64,000 nt of DNA from Roseomonas sp. (GTDB lineage Bacteria > Pseudomonadota > Alphaproteobacteria > Acetobacterales > Acetobacteraceae): the NCBI GenBank assembly GCA_020249265.1, contig JADCGA010000019.1, positions 156,081-220,080 of the forward strand, in the 5' to 3' direction. The translations under genes were made by a program, and so were the position numbers. The notes beneath the pieces were generated by a model. The model saw only the letters and a list, made by a program, of their open reading frames with translations. It ran no database searches and was not told where the DNA came from. How positions within the stretch are numbered: position 1 is the stretch's first letter; every line of letters starts with the position of its first letter. Below, in pieces: positions 18,591 through 27,483 of the stretch.

Positions 18591-19060
18591 GGCGCCGCAC
18601 TCCTGGAACGCAAGGTGTCTTCAACTGCATCCACAATCGCTTGATAGCCAGTGCAGCGGCAGTAATTCCCTGAGAGGTAATCGCGGATTTCGCCGCGTGT
18701 CGGGCTGCCGCCTTCGGCCAGCAATTCCGCCGCGGTCATCACCATGCCCGGCGTGCAAAAGCCGCATTGCGCCGCATTCCGCGCGACAAAAGCCGCCTGC
18801 AAATCCGCGACTTCTCCGCTTTCGGAGATGCCTTCAATCGTCACAACATCCGCTCCATCGAGCGAGGCCGCAAGGATCAGACAGCCACGCATGATCTTGC
18901 CATTGACCCGCAAGGTGCAGGCGCCGCAAACGCCATGCTCGCAGCCGGCATGCGAGCCCGTCAGGCCAAGATCGAGGCGCAGAAAATCAATCAAATGGCG
19001 GCGCGGTTCCACATGGCGCATCACCTTTTCGCCATTCACGGTCAGCGTAATCGGGATCAT
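18587..19060 (-). CDS. Molybdenum hydroxylase small (2Fe-2S) subunit
   Basis: 157 aa with both iron-sulfur clusters of the family: the plant-ferredoxin-type motif CEHGVCGACTLRVNG with a further Cys near residue 62, and the second motif CGFCTPGM..CRCTGYQAI. It passes electrons from the molybdenum site to FAD. It overlaps both neighbours by four bases (ATGA), so the three subunits are translated as a unit. Confidence 0.95.
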   Translation of the reverse strand: MIPITLTVNGEKVMRHVEPRRHLIDFLRLDLGLTGSHAGCEHGVCGACTLRVNGKIMRGCLILAASLDGADVVTIEGISESGEVADLQAAFVARNAAQCGFCTPGMVMTAAELLAEGGSPTRGEIRDYLSGNYCRCTGYQAIVDAVEDTLRSRSAAP

Positions 19061-19923
19061 GCGGCTTGTACCTTTTCGCGCAGGAAACCTTGCAAAACGC
19101 GTTCTGTCAGCACGCGCGCCAAATGGCGCTTCATTTCAGGCGGACCATGCAAATCGCGGGGCGGGTCCAGATCATCGGCCAGGGCGGCCTGCGCGGCGCT
19201 GATGCTCGCCCGGTCCAGGCTGCGGCCCTCCAGCGCACGAGACGCTGCTGCGGCCAGCACGGGGATATTGCCGACACCGAAATGCACCAACCGGGGTGCG
19301 ACGACGCGCTCGGCATCCAATGCCAAGGTGGCGACCAGCCCAGCCATGGCATAATCGCCGGAACGGCGCGTGATTTCCTCAATGGCGCCAAGGCGCTTGG
19401 TCAAGGGTATTTCAACCGCGGCAATGATTTCCTGCGGTTCAAGCGCGGTTTGCAGCAGATCAGTGAAGAAGGCCGCTGCCGGAATGCGACGTTCGCCCTT
19501 GGCTGATGCCGTGATGATCGTCGCCCCCAGCGCCACCATGCAGGCCGGCAATTCCGCGGCCGGATCAGCATAGGCAAGGCTGCCGCCCAAGGTGCCGCGA
19601 TTGCGAATGGCCGGATGGGCAATCAAGGGCGCCGCGGCCGTAAGCAAGGGCGCATGCGCCTTTACCAGCGGATCAACACAAAGATCGGCATGGAGCGTCA
19701 GCGCACCCAGGCGCAGCACCTGGCCATTGGTGGAAATGCCGCGCAATTCGTTGATGCCATTGATGTCAATCAGCGTGCCGGGTTCGGAAAGCCGGAAGGC
19801 GAGGGTCGCCAAAAGGGTCTGCCCTCCCGCGATGATCTTGCCCCCATCTCCAAGCGCTGCAAGGGCTGACCAAAGCTCGGCAAGGGTCTTGGCGCGCGCA
19901 TAGCCCATGGACGGCCATTTCAT
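19057..19923 (-). CDS. Molybdenum hydroxylase FAD subunit (CoxM type)
   Basis: 288 aa, FAD-binding medium subunit. It shows the FAD-binding loop AGGQTLLATLAFR near residue 32 and the second motif TIGG-like NRGTLGGSLAYADPAAELP near residue 110. First gene of the six-gene hydroxylase-TRAP operon; the promoter must lie in the 170-base gap 19924-20093, where I could not pick one by eye. Confidence 0.94.
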   Translation of the reverse strand: MKWPSMGYARAKTLAELWSALAALGDGGKIIAGGQTLLATLAFRLSEPGTLIDINGINELRGISTNGQVLRLGALTLHADLCVDPLVKAHAPLLTAAAPLIAHPAIRNRGTLGGSLAYADPAAELPACMVALGATIITASAKGERRIPAAAFFTDLLQTALEPQEIIAAVEIPLTKRLGAIEEITRRSGDYAMAGLVATLALDAERVVAPRLVHFGVGNIPVLAAAASRALEGRSLDRASISAAQAALADDLDPPRDLHGPPEMKRHLARVLTERVLQGFLREKVQAA

Positions 19924-20093
19924 GCGGTGTCTCCCTGGATTGAACTGCGGGCTTTGATCATTAGCAGAGGCTGCTTGTCAAGCGAGCCCCTTGCCGGATA
20001 AGGCTCTGAAAAATTCAGTGTTTTCAACTGATCTTTCGCTATCATCCGATCCCGGCGCTGCCCTTCATCCCGGCGATCAGGCAGGGATGCACA

Positions 20094-21224
20094 TCACCTG
20101 CGCAGGATGCCGCCCATCACCACCAGCACCATGACCAACCCACAAAGCCCCGCCATGGCCCAGAAAATCCCCGCCCCCAAAGCGGCATAGCCAGGCCCGC
20201 AGGCCAAGGTCAGCAGCGTCGTCATGGCGCCCACGGCGGCGCCAAGCAGGGTTTGCGCCGTGCCACCCAGGCTGCCGGGCACGCGTTCCTGCAATAGCTT
20301 GATGGCTGCCAGGTGCATGGCGCCGAAAGTCAGCGCATGCAGCGCTTGCGCGACTATCAAGGGTGGCAGGCTTTCACTCACCGCCATGATCGGCCAGCGC
20401 AGCAGGCCCGCCCCGGACGCGAGCAGTATCAACCCGCGCACGCCAAGCCTTTCCACCAAGCCGCGCCCCCACATGAACAGCGCTACCTCCGCCACCACGC
20501 CCCAGGCCCAAAGCAGGCCAATCACCCCGGCGCTGAAGCCCAAAGCCTGCCAATGGATGGACCCGAAGGCGTAATAGGCCGCATGGCTGCCCTGCATCAG
20601 CGCCGCAATCAACATTAGGCGGCGCAGCCAGGGCAGTGCGATAGCGGCGCGAAAGCCGCTTGCGCCGCCGCGCCCAAAGCCCTCGGCCCGAGGCAACAGA
20701 AAGGCCGCTGCCGCGCCAAGGCCAAGCATGGCGGCAATCAGCCAGGCGGCGCTGCCTGCGCCCAGCACGCCCACCAGCGCGCCGGCCAGCACGGCGGCCA
20801 GGATATAGCTTGCGGAACCAGCGGCACGGGCGCGGCCATAATCAAAGCCGGGGGGTTCCCGGGCAGCGCGCAACGCCATCGCGTCAGCAAGCGCGGTGGT
20901 CGGCGCCAGCGCCGCTGCCAGCGCCAGATTGACTAGCAGCAGCGCCCAGAACCCGGCAGCCAGCCCGAAGCCCGCCGCAACAATGGCCGCTACGCTGGTA
21001 CAACAAATCAGCACCAACCGCGGATCACCCAACCAATCCGCAACGCGCCCGCCCAAAGGCCCCGCCAGCAATTTCAGCGCACTGCCGGCGGCCAGCACCG
21101 TGCCAAGATCAGCCGGCGTCAACCCGCGCGCCAGCAAAAGCGGCGGCAGAAAGGGCATCATCACGCCAAAGGCCGCGAATTGCGCGGCGAAGATCAGGGC
21201 GAAGCGGGTGGCGGGATTCATCAC
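20094..21224 (-). CDS. MFS transporter (phenylpropionate-transporter-like)
   Basis: 376 aa, very hydrophobic, about 12 membrane segments. The opening FAAQFAAFGVMMPFLPPLLLARGLT and the pattern GGRVADWLGDPR resemble the MFS_1-like group of HcaT / phenylpropionate permeases. It starts at either of two adjacent Met codons (21224 or 21221). It is divergent from the helicase with only 50 bases between starts. Substrate not deducible. Confidence 0.85.
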   Translation of the reverse strand: MMNPATRFALIFAAQFAAFGVMMPFLPPLLLARGLTPADLGTVLAAGSALKLLAGPLGGRVADWLGDPRLVLICCTSVAAIVAAGFGLAAGFWALLLVNLALAAALAPTTALADAMALRAAREPPGFDYGRARAAGSASYILAAVLAGALVGVLGAGSAAWLIAAMLGLGAAAAFLLPRAEGFGRGGASGFRAAIALPWLRRLMLIAALMQGSHAAYYAFGSIHWQALGFSAGVIGLLWAWGVVAEVALFMWGRGLVERLGVRGLILLASGAGLLRWPIMAVSESLPPLIVAQALHALTFGAMHLAAIKLLQERVPGSLGGTAQTLLGAAVGAMTTLLTLACGPGYAALGAGIFWAMAGLCGLVMVLVVMGGILRR

Positions 21225-21274
21225 AGGCCCGCCACCCTGCCCCTTGCCGTCACCATGGACAAGCGCGCCGCGTC

Positions 21275-24139
21275 ATGCCACGGAGAAGCGCGTTTTCTTT
21301 CTTGGACATTGACCCCCGCATGTTCGAACCCAGGGTTCGCGCCATTCTTGGCCCGACCAATACCGGCAAGACCCACCTCGCGATTGAGCGGATGCTCGCC
21401 CATGCCTCGGGCAGTATCGGCTTTCCGCTGCGGCTGCTGGCGCGTGAAAATTATGATCGCATGGTGGCGATGAAGGGCGAACGCTACGTTGCCCTGATCA
21501 CCGGCGAGGAAAAGATTGTCCCGCCCGAGGCGAAGTATTTCGCCTGCACGGTGGAAGCGATGCCGCTGGATCGCCCGGTGGAATTCCTCGCCATTGATGA
21601 AATCCAGCTTTGCGCAGACCCTGATCGCGGGCATGTCTTTACCGATCGGCTGCTCAATGCGCGCGGCATGGTGGAAACCATGTTCCTGGGCGCTGAGACC
21701 ATTGCGCCCTTGCTGCGCCGCTTGACTCCGCGCGCTGAAATCGAAACCCGCGCCCGGCTTTCGCAACTGACTTACGCCGGCCCCGCCAAGCTATCGCGCC
21801 TGCCGGCACGTTCCGCCATTGTCGCCTTCAGCGCGCAGGAAGTTTACGCCATTGCCGAAGCGGTGCGTCGCCGGCGTGGCGGGTGCGCGGTGGTGATGGG
21901 CCGGCTTTCGCCGCGCACCCGCAATGCGCAAGTGGCGCTTTATCAAAACCGGGAAGTGGATTTCCTGGTGGCGACGGATGCGATCGGCATGGGCCTCAAT
22001 ATGGATGTGGACCATGTGGCGCTGACCGCGCTCAACAAGTTTGATGGCCATCAGCCGCGTGCTTTGACCGCGCAGGAAATCGCGCAAATCGCTGGCCGCG
22101 CCGGGCGTGGCATGCGCGATGGCACTTTCGGCACCACGGCGGATGCGCCGACACTGGATGATGACATCATCACCCAGATCGAAACGCATGCGTTTGAACC
22201 GCTGAAGACGCTCGCCTGGCGCAATTCGGACCTGGATTTTTCCTCGGTCGAGACACTGCTCGATAGCCTCGGCGCGTCGGCGCCTTTGCCTGGTCTTGCC
22301 AAGGGCCATGATGCGGTGGACCACATCACGCTTTCCATGCTGGTGCGGGAAGAGGAAATTCGCGGCCTGGCGGATACGGCATCTCGCGTGCGGCTGCTTT
22401 GGGAAGCCTGCCAGGTGCCGGATTTCCGCAAGCTGGCGGATGACAGCCACACAAGGCTTTGCGCGCGCATCTTCACGCATCTGGCGCGGGAGGGCCGGTT
22501 GCCGAGCGATTGGGTGGCCTCATCCCTTGCCCAGCTTGGCATGGCGGAAGGTGATCTTGATACGCTGATGTCGCGGCTTTCGGCCATTCGCGTCTGGGCC
22601 TATGTCGCGGCGCGGGCCGATTGGCTGAATAATGCGGCGGAGCTTCAGGCCGAAGCGCGGCGCGTGGAAGACATGGTCTCAGACGCGCTTCATGAAAGCC
22701 TGACCGCGCGCTTTGTGGACCGCCGCGCGGCGCATCTGATCCGCGCACTCGATGAAAGCGATGAGGAATTGCTTTCCGCCGTCACGCGCCGCGGTGAAGT
22801 GGTGGTGGAAGGCCATCCTGTCGGCCATGTGAAGGGCTTCCTGTTTGAACCCGATGCGGCGACGGTGAAGGAAGAAGAACGCCGCGTGGTGCTGCGCGCC
22901 GCGCGCCGTGCCTTGGGCGCTGAAATTCCGCGCCGCGTTTCCATGCTGGAATCCGCGAAGGATGAGGCGTTTGCGCTGACGCCGCAGCATGGCGTGACCT
23001 GGGCCTATTCCCATGCGCCCAATATGCCGGCGGGGCTTGGCGATATTGCGGAAGTGGCGAAGCTCAAGCCCGGTTCTGAACCCGGCAAGCCGCAGATTGA
23101 AGTGCTGCCCTCAGAATTTCTCGATGGCGCGCAGCGCGAACGTATCCGTGCGCGTCTGGCCACCTGGATCGAAGCGCTGGTGAAGCGCGATCTGGGCGCG
23201 ATTTTCACCGCCGAGGAAAAGGCTTCGGAAGATAATACGCTGCGCGGCCCGGCCTTTCGCCTGCGGGAAGAATTGGGCCTGGCCATGGGTGCCACGGATG
23301 GGGAAATCCGCCCCGATCTGCGCCAGAAGCTGAAGGGTATCGGGATTCGCGCCGGGCGCTATGCGCTTTACGTGCCGGAAGCGCTGAAGCCACGCGCCAT
23401 GGCTTTGCGTGCGCAGCTTTGGTCCCTGCTGCGCGGCATTGAAACGCCGAAGCTGCCCTCGGGTGGCTTGATTGCGGTGGCGCCGCCCGCCGATTGGCCG
23501 CGCGGCTTTGCCGAGACCATGGGCTGGCTGCCCGCCGGCCCCGTGCTGCTGCGCCTGGATGTGGCGGAACGCATCGCCGGCGAATTGGGGCATCTGACGC
23601 GTAAGGCGCCCGCGCTTTTGCCGGGGGACCTCGCCAGTCGCTTGGGCATCAAGGGCGAAAACCTGGGCCCGGTGCTGGAAGCCATGGGTTTCCGGCTGAT
23701 CCCGGCGGAAACCGCAGATGAAAAGCAATTCGGTCCGCCCGCCCCGGCGCGGATCGGTCAGCAGCGCGCGCCCCGCTTCGAGGCGCGCCAGCATGGCCCG
23801 CGCCGCGATGATCGGCGCCCCGAACGGCGCGGCCCCCGCCCGGATCAGCGCCGGCGCGATGACAAGCCGGCCGAAGCCGCTGCGGCTGAGGGCACCACGC
23901 TAGAACAAGCACCGCCCGAACAACAACGTCCGGAACGCAGGCCGGATCAGCGCCCGGATCGCCGCCCGAAGCCCGATGGCGGGCAGCAGCAGCAGCGCCA
24001 GCATTACGGCAATAAGGGCGGCAGTGACCGCCCGCGTGGCCCTCGGCCGCCACGGGAAGATCGTGTGGCGCTCCCCGCCATGCCCCGCCCCGACAGCCCC
24101 TTTGCGGTGCTCGCCGCGTTGAAGCTCAAGAAGGACTGA
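21275..24139 (+). CDS. Suv3-like DEAD/DExH-box RNA helicase
   Basis: 954 aa superfamily II helicase. Walker A is GPTNTGKT near residue 27, the DExH position reads DEIQ near residue 110, and motif VI is QIAGRAGRGM near residue 273. The order and spacing match bacterial relatives of the mitochondrial degradosome helicase Suv3. After residue ~820 comes a disordered tail full of Arg, Pro, Gln and Asp (RRPDQRPDRRP, RPDQRRRDDKP), probably RNA binding. It is followed 11 bases later by an S4 RNA-binding protein, which supports a role in RNA metabolism. Confidence 0.88.
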   Translation: MPRRSAFSFLDIDPRMFEPRVRAILGPTNTGKTHLAIERMLAHASGSIGFPLRLLARENYDRMVAMKGERYVALITGEEKIVPPEAKYFACTVEAMPLDRPVEFLAIDEIQLCADPDRGHVFTDRLLNARGMVETMFLGAETIAPLLRRLTPRAEIETRARLSQLTYAGPAKLSRLPARSAIVAFSAQEVYAIAEAVRRRRGGCAVVMGRLSPRTRNAQVALYQNREVDFLVATDAIGMGLNMDVDHVALTALNKFDGHQPRALTAQEIAQIAGRAGRGMRDGTFGTTADAPTLDDDIITQIETHAFEPLKTLAWRNSDLDFSSVETLLDSLGASAPLPGLAKGHDAVDHITLSMLVREEEIRGLADTASRVRLLWEACQVPDFRKLADDSHTRLCARIFTHLAREGRLPSDWVASSLAQLGMAEGDLDTLMSRLSAIRVWAYVAARADWLNNAAELQAEARRVEDMVSDALHESLTARFVDRRAAHLIRALDESDEELLSAVTRRGEVVVEGHPVGHVKGFLFEPDAATVKEEERRVVLRAARRALGAEIPRRVSMLESAKDEAFALTPQHGVTWAYSHAPNMPAGLGDIAEVAKLKPGSEPGKPQIEVLPSEFLDGAQRERIRARLATWIEALVKRDLGAIFTAEEKASEDNTLRGPAFRLREELGLAMGATDGEIRPDLRQKLKGIGIRAGRYALYVPEALKPRAMALRAQLWSLLRGIETPKLPSGGLIAVAPPADWPRGFAETMGWLPAGPVLLRLDVAERIAGELGHLTRKAPALLPGDLASRLGIKGENLGPVLEAMGFRLIPAETADEKQFGPPAPARIGQQRAPRFEARQHGPRRDDRRPERRGPRPDQRRRDDKPAEAAAAEGTTLEQAPPEQQRPERRPDQRPDRRPKPDGGQQQQRQHYGNKGGSDRPRGPRPPREDRVALPAMPRPDSPFAVLAALKLKKD

Positions 24140-24149
24140 GCGGGGGGCG

Positions 24150-24440
24150 GTGGCGGCGGAGGCTGAAGGGCGGGATTATCAAAGGCTGGATGCCTGGCTC
24201 TGGTGCGCGCGCTTTCGCAAGACGCGGGCGGAATGCGCGCGGCAGGTGGAAAAGGGCGTGGTGCGCATCAATCGCCTGCCGACCGATAAGCCCCATGCCA
24301 AGCTGCGGCCAGGTGATGTGCTGACGCTGGCGGTGGGCCAGGGCGCTGCGGGGCAGATCATCCTCTGGCGGGTGCTGGCCTTGGCAGAGCGGCGCGGCCC
24401 GGCGACCGAGGCGCAGGGGCTTTATGAGGTTCTCTCCTAA
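24150..24440 (+). CDS. S4-domain RNA-binding protein (Hsp15-like)
   Basis: 96 aa. The S4 motif spans RLDAWLWCARFRKTRAECARQVEKGVVRIN, then KLRPGDVLTLAVG. The family includes Hsp15, which binds 50S subunits carrying nascent chains. A GTG start at 24150 follows GGGGGGCGG; no ATG is available near it. Overlap of RNA functions with the helicase gene directly upstream suggests one transcript. Confidence 0.87.
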   Translation: MAAEAEGRDYQRLDAWLWCARFRKTRAECARQVEKGVVRINRLPTDKPHAKLRPGDVLTLAVGQGAAGQIILWRVLALAERRGPATEAQGLYEVLS

Positions 24441-24538
24441 GCCGAGATAGTTATATGTCGTGCCACCTTGTCTAATTCCCTGTATGCGGCCATTTTGGGC
24501 GCGGTTTTGGACAGGCTCAGCACCAGGGAATCGCGCCA

Positions 24539-24871
24539 GTGACTTATGTTGTCAGCGAAAATTGCATCAACTGCAAATACATGGATTGCGTGGAAGTCTG
24601 TCCGGTAGACTGCTTCTATGTCGGCGAAAACATGCTGGTGATCCACCCGGATGAATGCATTGATTGCGGCGTCTGCGAACCGGAATGCCCGGCAGAGGCC
24701 ATTCTGCCCGATAGCGACGACAAGGCGACCCCCTGGGTGGAGCTGAACCGGGATTACGCCCAGCAATGGCCCAATATCACCCGCAAGGGCGAAGCGCCGG
24801 CGGATGCCGATGATTGGAAGGACAAGCCGGGCAAGAAGGCGCTGCTCAGCCCCAATCCCGGCAAGCCCTGA
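24539..24871 (+). CDS. fdxA: 7Fe ferredoxin FdxA
   Basis: 110 aa seven-iron ferredoxin. The first cluster motif is [17 protein letters not shown] with an inserted residue pattern typical of the [3Fe-4S] site, and the second is [15 protein letters not shown]. Start is GTG at 24539. FdxA next to a CarD gene is a conserved alphaproteobacterial arrangement. Confidence 0.95.
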   Translation: MTYVVSENCINCKYMDCVEVCPVDCFYVGENMLVIHPDECIDCGVCEPECPAEAILPDSDDKATPWVELNRDYAQQWPNITRKGEAPADADDWKDKPGKKALLSPNPGKP

Positions 24872-25087
24872 GCAATTTTGCCCGTTAAGGGCATGAATAT
24901 CTGACCGGAGCGGTCATGAATTCCGCCCGCATTACCTGCTTGGCGGGTGACCTGAGACGTTTTTTGTGTTAAGAATATATTTCGTTATCTCGGCGTCTGG
25001 TCTGACCCAGGTGTCTGCCGAGGATGATGGTCTGCATTCTCAACCGGATCGCGCTGATCCGGATTCTGCGTTGGGAGTCCCGTTTTC

Positions 25088-26611
25088 ATGACACGCAAGC
25101 CTGTGTCCAAGATTTCTGCTAAAGGCGGCGCCAAGCCGGCCCGGCCCGCGGCGAAGAAGCCCGCCAGCAAGGCGAAATCGGCCGCAAAGCCGGCTGCGAA
25201 GAAATCCTCCGCCAAGGCAAAGGCGACCACGAAGCCCAACAAGAAGGCGGCGCCGAAACCTGTGAAGAAGCCAGTGACCAAAGCGGCGGCAAAGCCTGCG
25301 CCGAAGCCAAGCGCGAAGCCGGCAAGCAAGCCCGCGGCGAAAGCTGTCGCACCTGGCAAAGCCAAGCCTGCCGCCAAAGCCGCGCCCAAATCCGCCCCCA
25401 AAGCAGCAGCCAAACCTGCCGCCAAGCCGGCGGCAAAGGCCGCGCCCAAACCCGCCGCCAAACCAGCAGCGAAGCCCGCTGCCCCCGCCGTGCAGAAGGC
25501 AGTCAGCGCCAAGCCTGCTGTGCCCGCCAAGGTCGAAAAGCCCGCCGCGAAGCCCGTGGCGCCAGTGACCGAGACAGCCGCTAAGCCGCCCGTACCGCCA
25601 AAGCCCGCGAAGCCTGCTGCCTCGGCGGCTGAAGCGCCTGCTCAGGCCGTCGCGCCGGCAGCCGAACCCGCCAAGCCTGCACCCAAGCCCAAGGCAAAGG
25701 CCGCACCCGCAGCCAAGGCAGAACCATCAGCACCACAGGTTAAAGCAAAAGCAGAAACTGTGCCTGCCAAGACTGGCCTTCAGGAAGCGCCGAGCCCTGC
25801 ACCTGCGGCACCGGAAGCCCCAAGCCGGCCCGCGCTTGTGCAAGCGCCTGCCATTGCCATGGTGACCCTGCCTGCCCCGGCGCCAGCGCCACGCCCGGCG
25901 CCGCCGCCCAGTATTTCGCCGCTTTCTCCGCCACCGCCCACCATGCGCCCGAATGTCCAGATGGGAATGCGCCCGCCTGGCGGAGGCCCGCCTCGTCCTG
26001 GAATGCCAATGTCATCTTCTTCGCCCAAACCGCCCCCTGCCCCGAAACAGGAATTCAAGACGGGCGATTACGTCGTCTATCCGACGCATGGTGTGGGCAC
26101 AGTGCAGGGCATCCGCACGGTTGAGGCCGCCGGCTATTCCTTGCAGGTCATTGAAGTGACCTTTGAAGAAAACCGCATGAAGTTGAGCGTGCCGGTGAAC
26201 AAGGCCTCATCTTCGGGCCTGCGCAAGCTCTGCACGACGGAAAGCTTCCAGCCGGCCATGGATACGCTGAAGGGCCGTGCCCGCATCAAGCGCACCATGT
26301 GGTCCCGCCGTGCGCAGGAATATGAGGCGAAGATCAATTCGGGCGATCCGGTGCAAATCGCGGAAGTGGTGCGCGACCTGTTCCGCAACGCGGGCCAGCC
26401 CGACCAATCCTTCAGCGAACGCCAGATCTATGAATTGGCGCTTGACCGCTTGGCCGCCGAAGCAGCGGCGATTGACCGCTGCGACAAGCCGACCGCGATT
26501 GAAAAGCTGATGGTGGTGTTGCGTTCCGGCGCTGCCGGGTCGCGCGAAGCTGCGCCAAAGGAAACCAGCGCGCCAGCCGCTGCCGCTGAGGCGCAATTGC
26601 CGCCGGAATAG
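25088..26611 (+). CDS. CarD-family transcription regulator with long Lys/Ala/Pro-rich N-terminal tail
   Basis: 507 aa. The CarD/RID domain begins near residue 320 (FKTGDYVVYPTHGVGTVQ) and runs to ~490, including LDRLAAEAAAIDR. CarD binds the RNA polymerase beta subunit and stabilises open promoters, above all at rRNA genes. The first ~319 residues are a low-complexity tail: up to ~125 mostly Lys-Ala-Pro (PAAKPAAKPAAK-like, histone-H1-like), later more Ala/Pro with some Glu, and at 280-315 Pro/Gly/Met-rich. CarD proteins are usually about 160-200 aa, so this tail is the odd part. ATG at 25088 is the only good start; no frameshift is visible. Confidence 0.9.
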   Translation: MTRKPVSKISAKGGAKPARPAAKKPASKAKSAAKPAAKKSSAKAKATTKPNKKAAPKPVKKPVTKAAAKPAPKPSAKPASKPAAKAVAPGKAKPAAKAAPKSAPKAAAKPAAKPAAKAAPKPAAKPAAKPAAPAVQKAVSAKPAVPAKVEKPAAKPVAPVTETAAKPPVPPKPAKPAASAAEAPAQAVAPAAEPAKPAPKPKAKAAPAAKAEPSAPQVKAKAETVPAKTGLQEAPSPAPAAPEAPSRPALVQAPAIAMVTLPAPAPAPRPAPPPSISPLSPPPPTMRPNVQMGMRPPGGGPPRPGMPMSSSSPKPPPAPKQEFKTGDYVVYPTHGVGTVQGIRTVEAAGYSLQVIEVTFEENRMKLSVPVNKASSSGLRKLCTTESFQPAMDTLKGRARIKRTMWSRRAQEYEAKINSGDPVQIAEVVRDLFRNAGQPDQSFSERQIYELALDRLAAEAAAIDRCDKPTAIEKLMVVLRSGAAGSREAAPKETSAPAAAAEAQLPPE

Positions 26612-26666
26612 ATCGTTTCGTTTAATCACAATCTGATGGCGTGGCCCAGCAAAACGGGTCACGCCG

Positions 26667-27482
26667 TTACAGCATGGCCAAGGGTCGCTTGCGCCGTGGT
26701 GGCGGGAAGGCTTCATCTAGTGCCGCGATATCGTCAGGGCTGAGGGTGATCTCTCGCGCTGCGGCGTTTTCCCGCACATGGGCAAGCTTCGCGGCCTTGG
26801 GGATACTCACCACGCCGGGCTGGCGCAGCGTCCAGGCAATGGCGATTTGCGCGGGGCTTTTGCCGTGCCGCGCCGCGACAGTTGCAAGCGCAGGATTGCG
26901 CAGCATCCGCCCGCCCTGCCCCACCGGCGAATAGGCCATCACCGGCATGGCGCGATCCGCGCAAAAGGGCAGCAGATCAAACTCAGCGCCGCGATGTTCC
27001 AGGCTGTAAAGCACCTGATCCGTCGCGCAATCGGCAAGTGCGGCGCCCAATTCTTCCAGATCATCCTGATCCAGATTGGAAACACCCCAGCGACGGATTT
27101 TGCCGGCTTGGCGCAGCGCTTCAAACCCCGCCACGGTTTCCGCCAGCGGCACGGAACCGCGCCAATGCAGCAGATAGACATCAATGGTTTCAATCCTGAG
27201 CCGCTTCAGGCTGCGTTCACAGGCCGCCACCACACCGCGACGCGACGCATTATGCGGATAAACCTTGGAGACGATGAAAACGCTGTCACGGCGCCCGGCA
27301 ATGGCATCGCCCACCACTTCCTCGGCCCCGCCTTCGCCATACATCTCGGCCGTGTCGATCAAATTCATGCCAAGATCGAGCCCAGCGCGCAGCGCATCGG
27401 CTTCCGCCGCGCGCCGCGTGCGATCTTCACCCATGCCCCAGGTCCCTTGCCCAAGGCGTGGCATGGCAAAGCCGGCTGCCAT
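26667..27482 (-). CDS. Aldo/keto reductase
   Basis: 271 aa. The TIM-barrel AKR pattern is clear: MPRLGQGTWGMGED, the catalytic region GMNLIDTAEMYGEGGAEE (Asp and Tyr), then IDVYLLHW and QIAIAWTLRQPGV. I prefer the ATG at 27482, one base after the stop of the TRAP receptor gene (TGAT-ATG), over one at 27524 inside that gene; coupling to the receptor is likely. NAD(P)H-dependent aldehyde or ketone reduction; substrate unknown. A link to the TRAP-imported compound is inference. Confidence 0.88.
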   Translation of the reverse strand: MAAGFAMPRLGQGTWGMGEDRTRRAAEADALRAGLDLGMNLIDTAEMYGEGGAEEVVGDAIAGRRDSVFIVSKVYPHNASRRGVVAACERSLKRLRIETIDVYLLHWRGSVPLAETVAGFEALRQAGKIRRWGVSNLDQDDLEELGAALADCATDQVLYSLEHRGAEFDLLPFCADRAMPVMAYSPVGQGGRMLRNPALATVAARHGKSPAQIAIAWTLRQPGVVSIPKAAKLAHVRENAAAREITLSPDDIAALDEAFPPPRRKRPLAML

Positions 27483-27483
27483 A

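Noticed and set aside
17439-18644. 401-codon open frame on the plus strand
   Set aside because: Antisense to the molybdenum hydroxylase large subunit; its residues show no family motif and it follows the GC-rich shadow pattern.
25120-25490. Possible DNA tandem repeat in the CarD gene tail
   Set aside because: The Lys-Ala-Pro units are repetitive as protein but use varied codons without a fixed period, so no simple tandem DNA repeat or CRISPR-like array.
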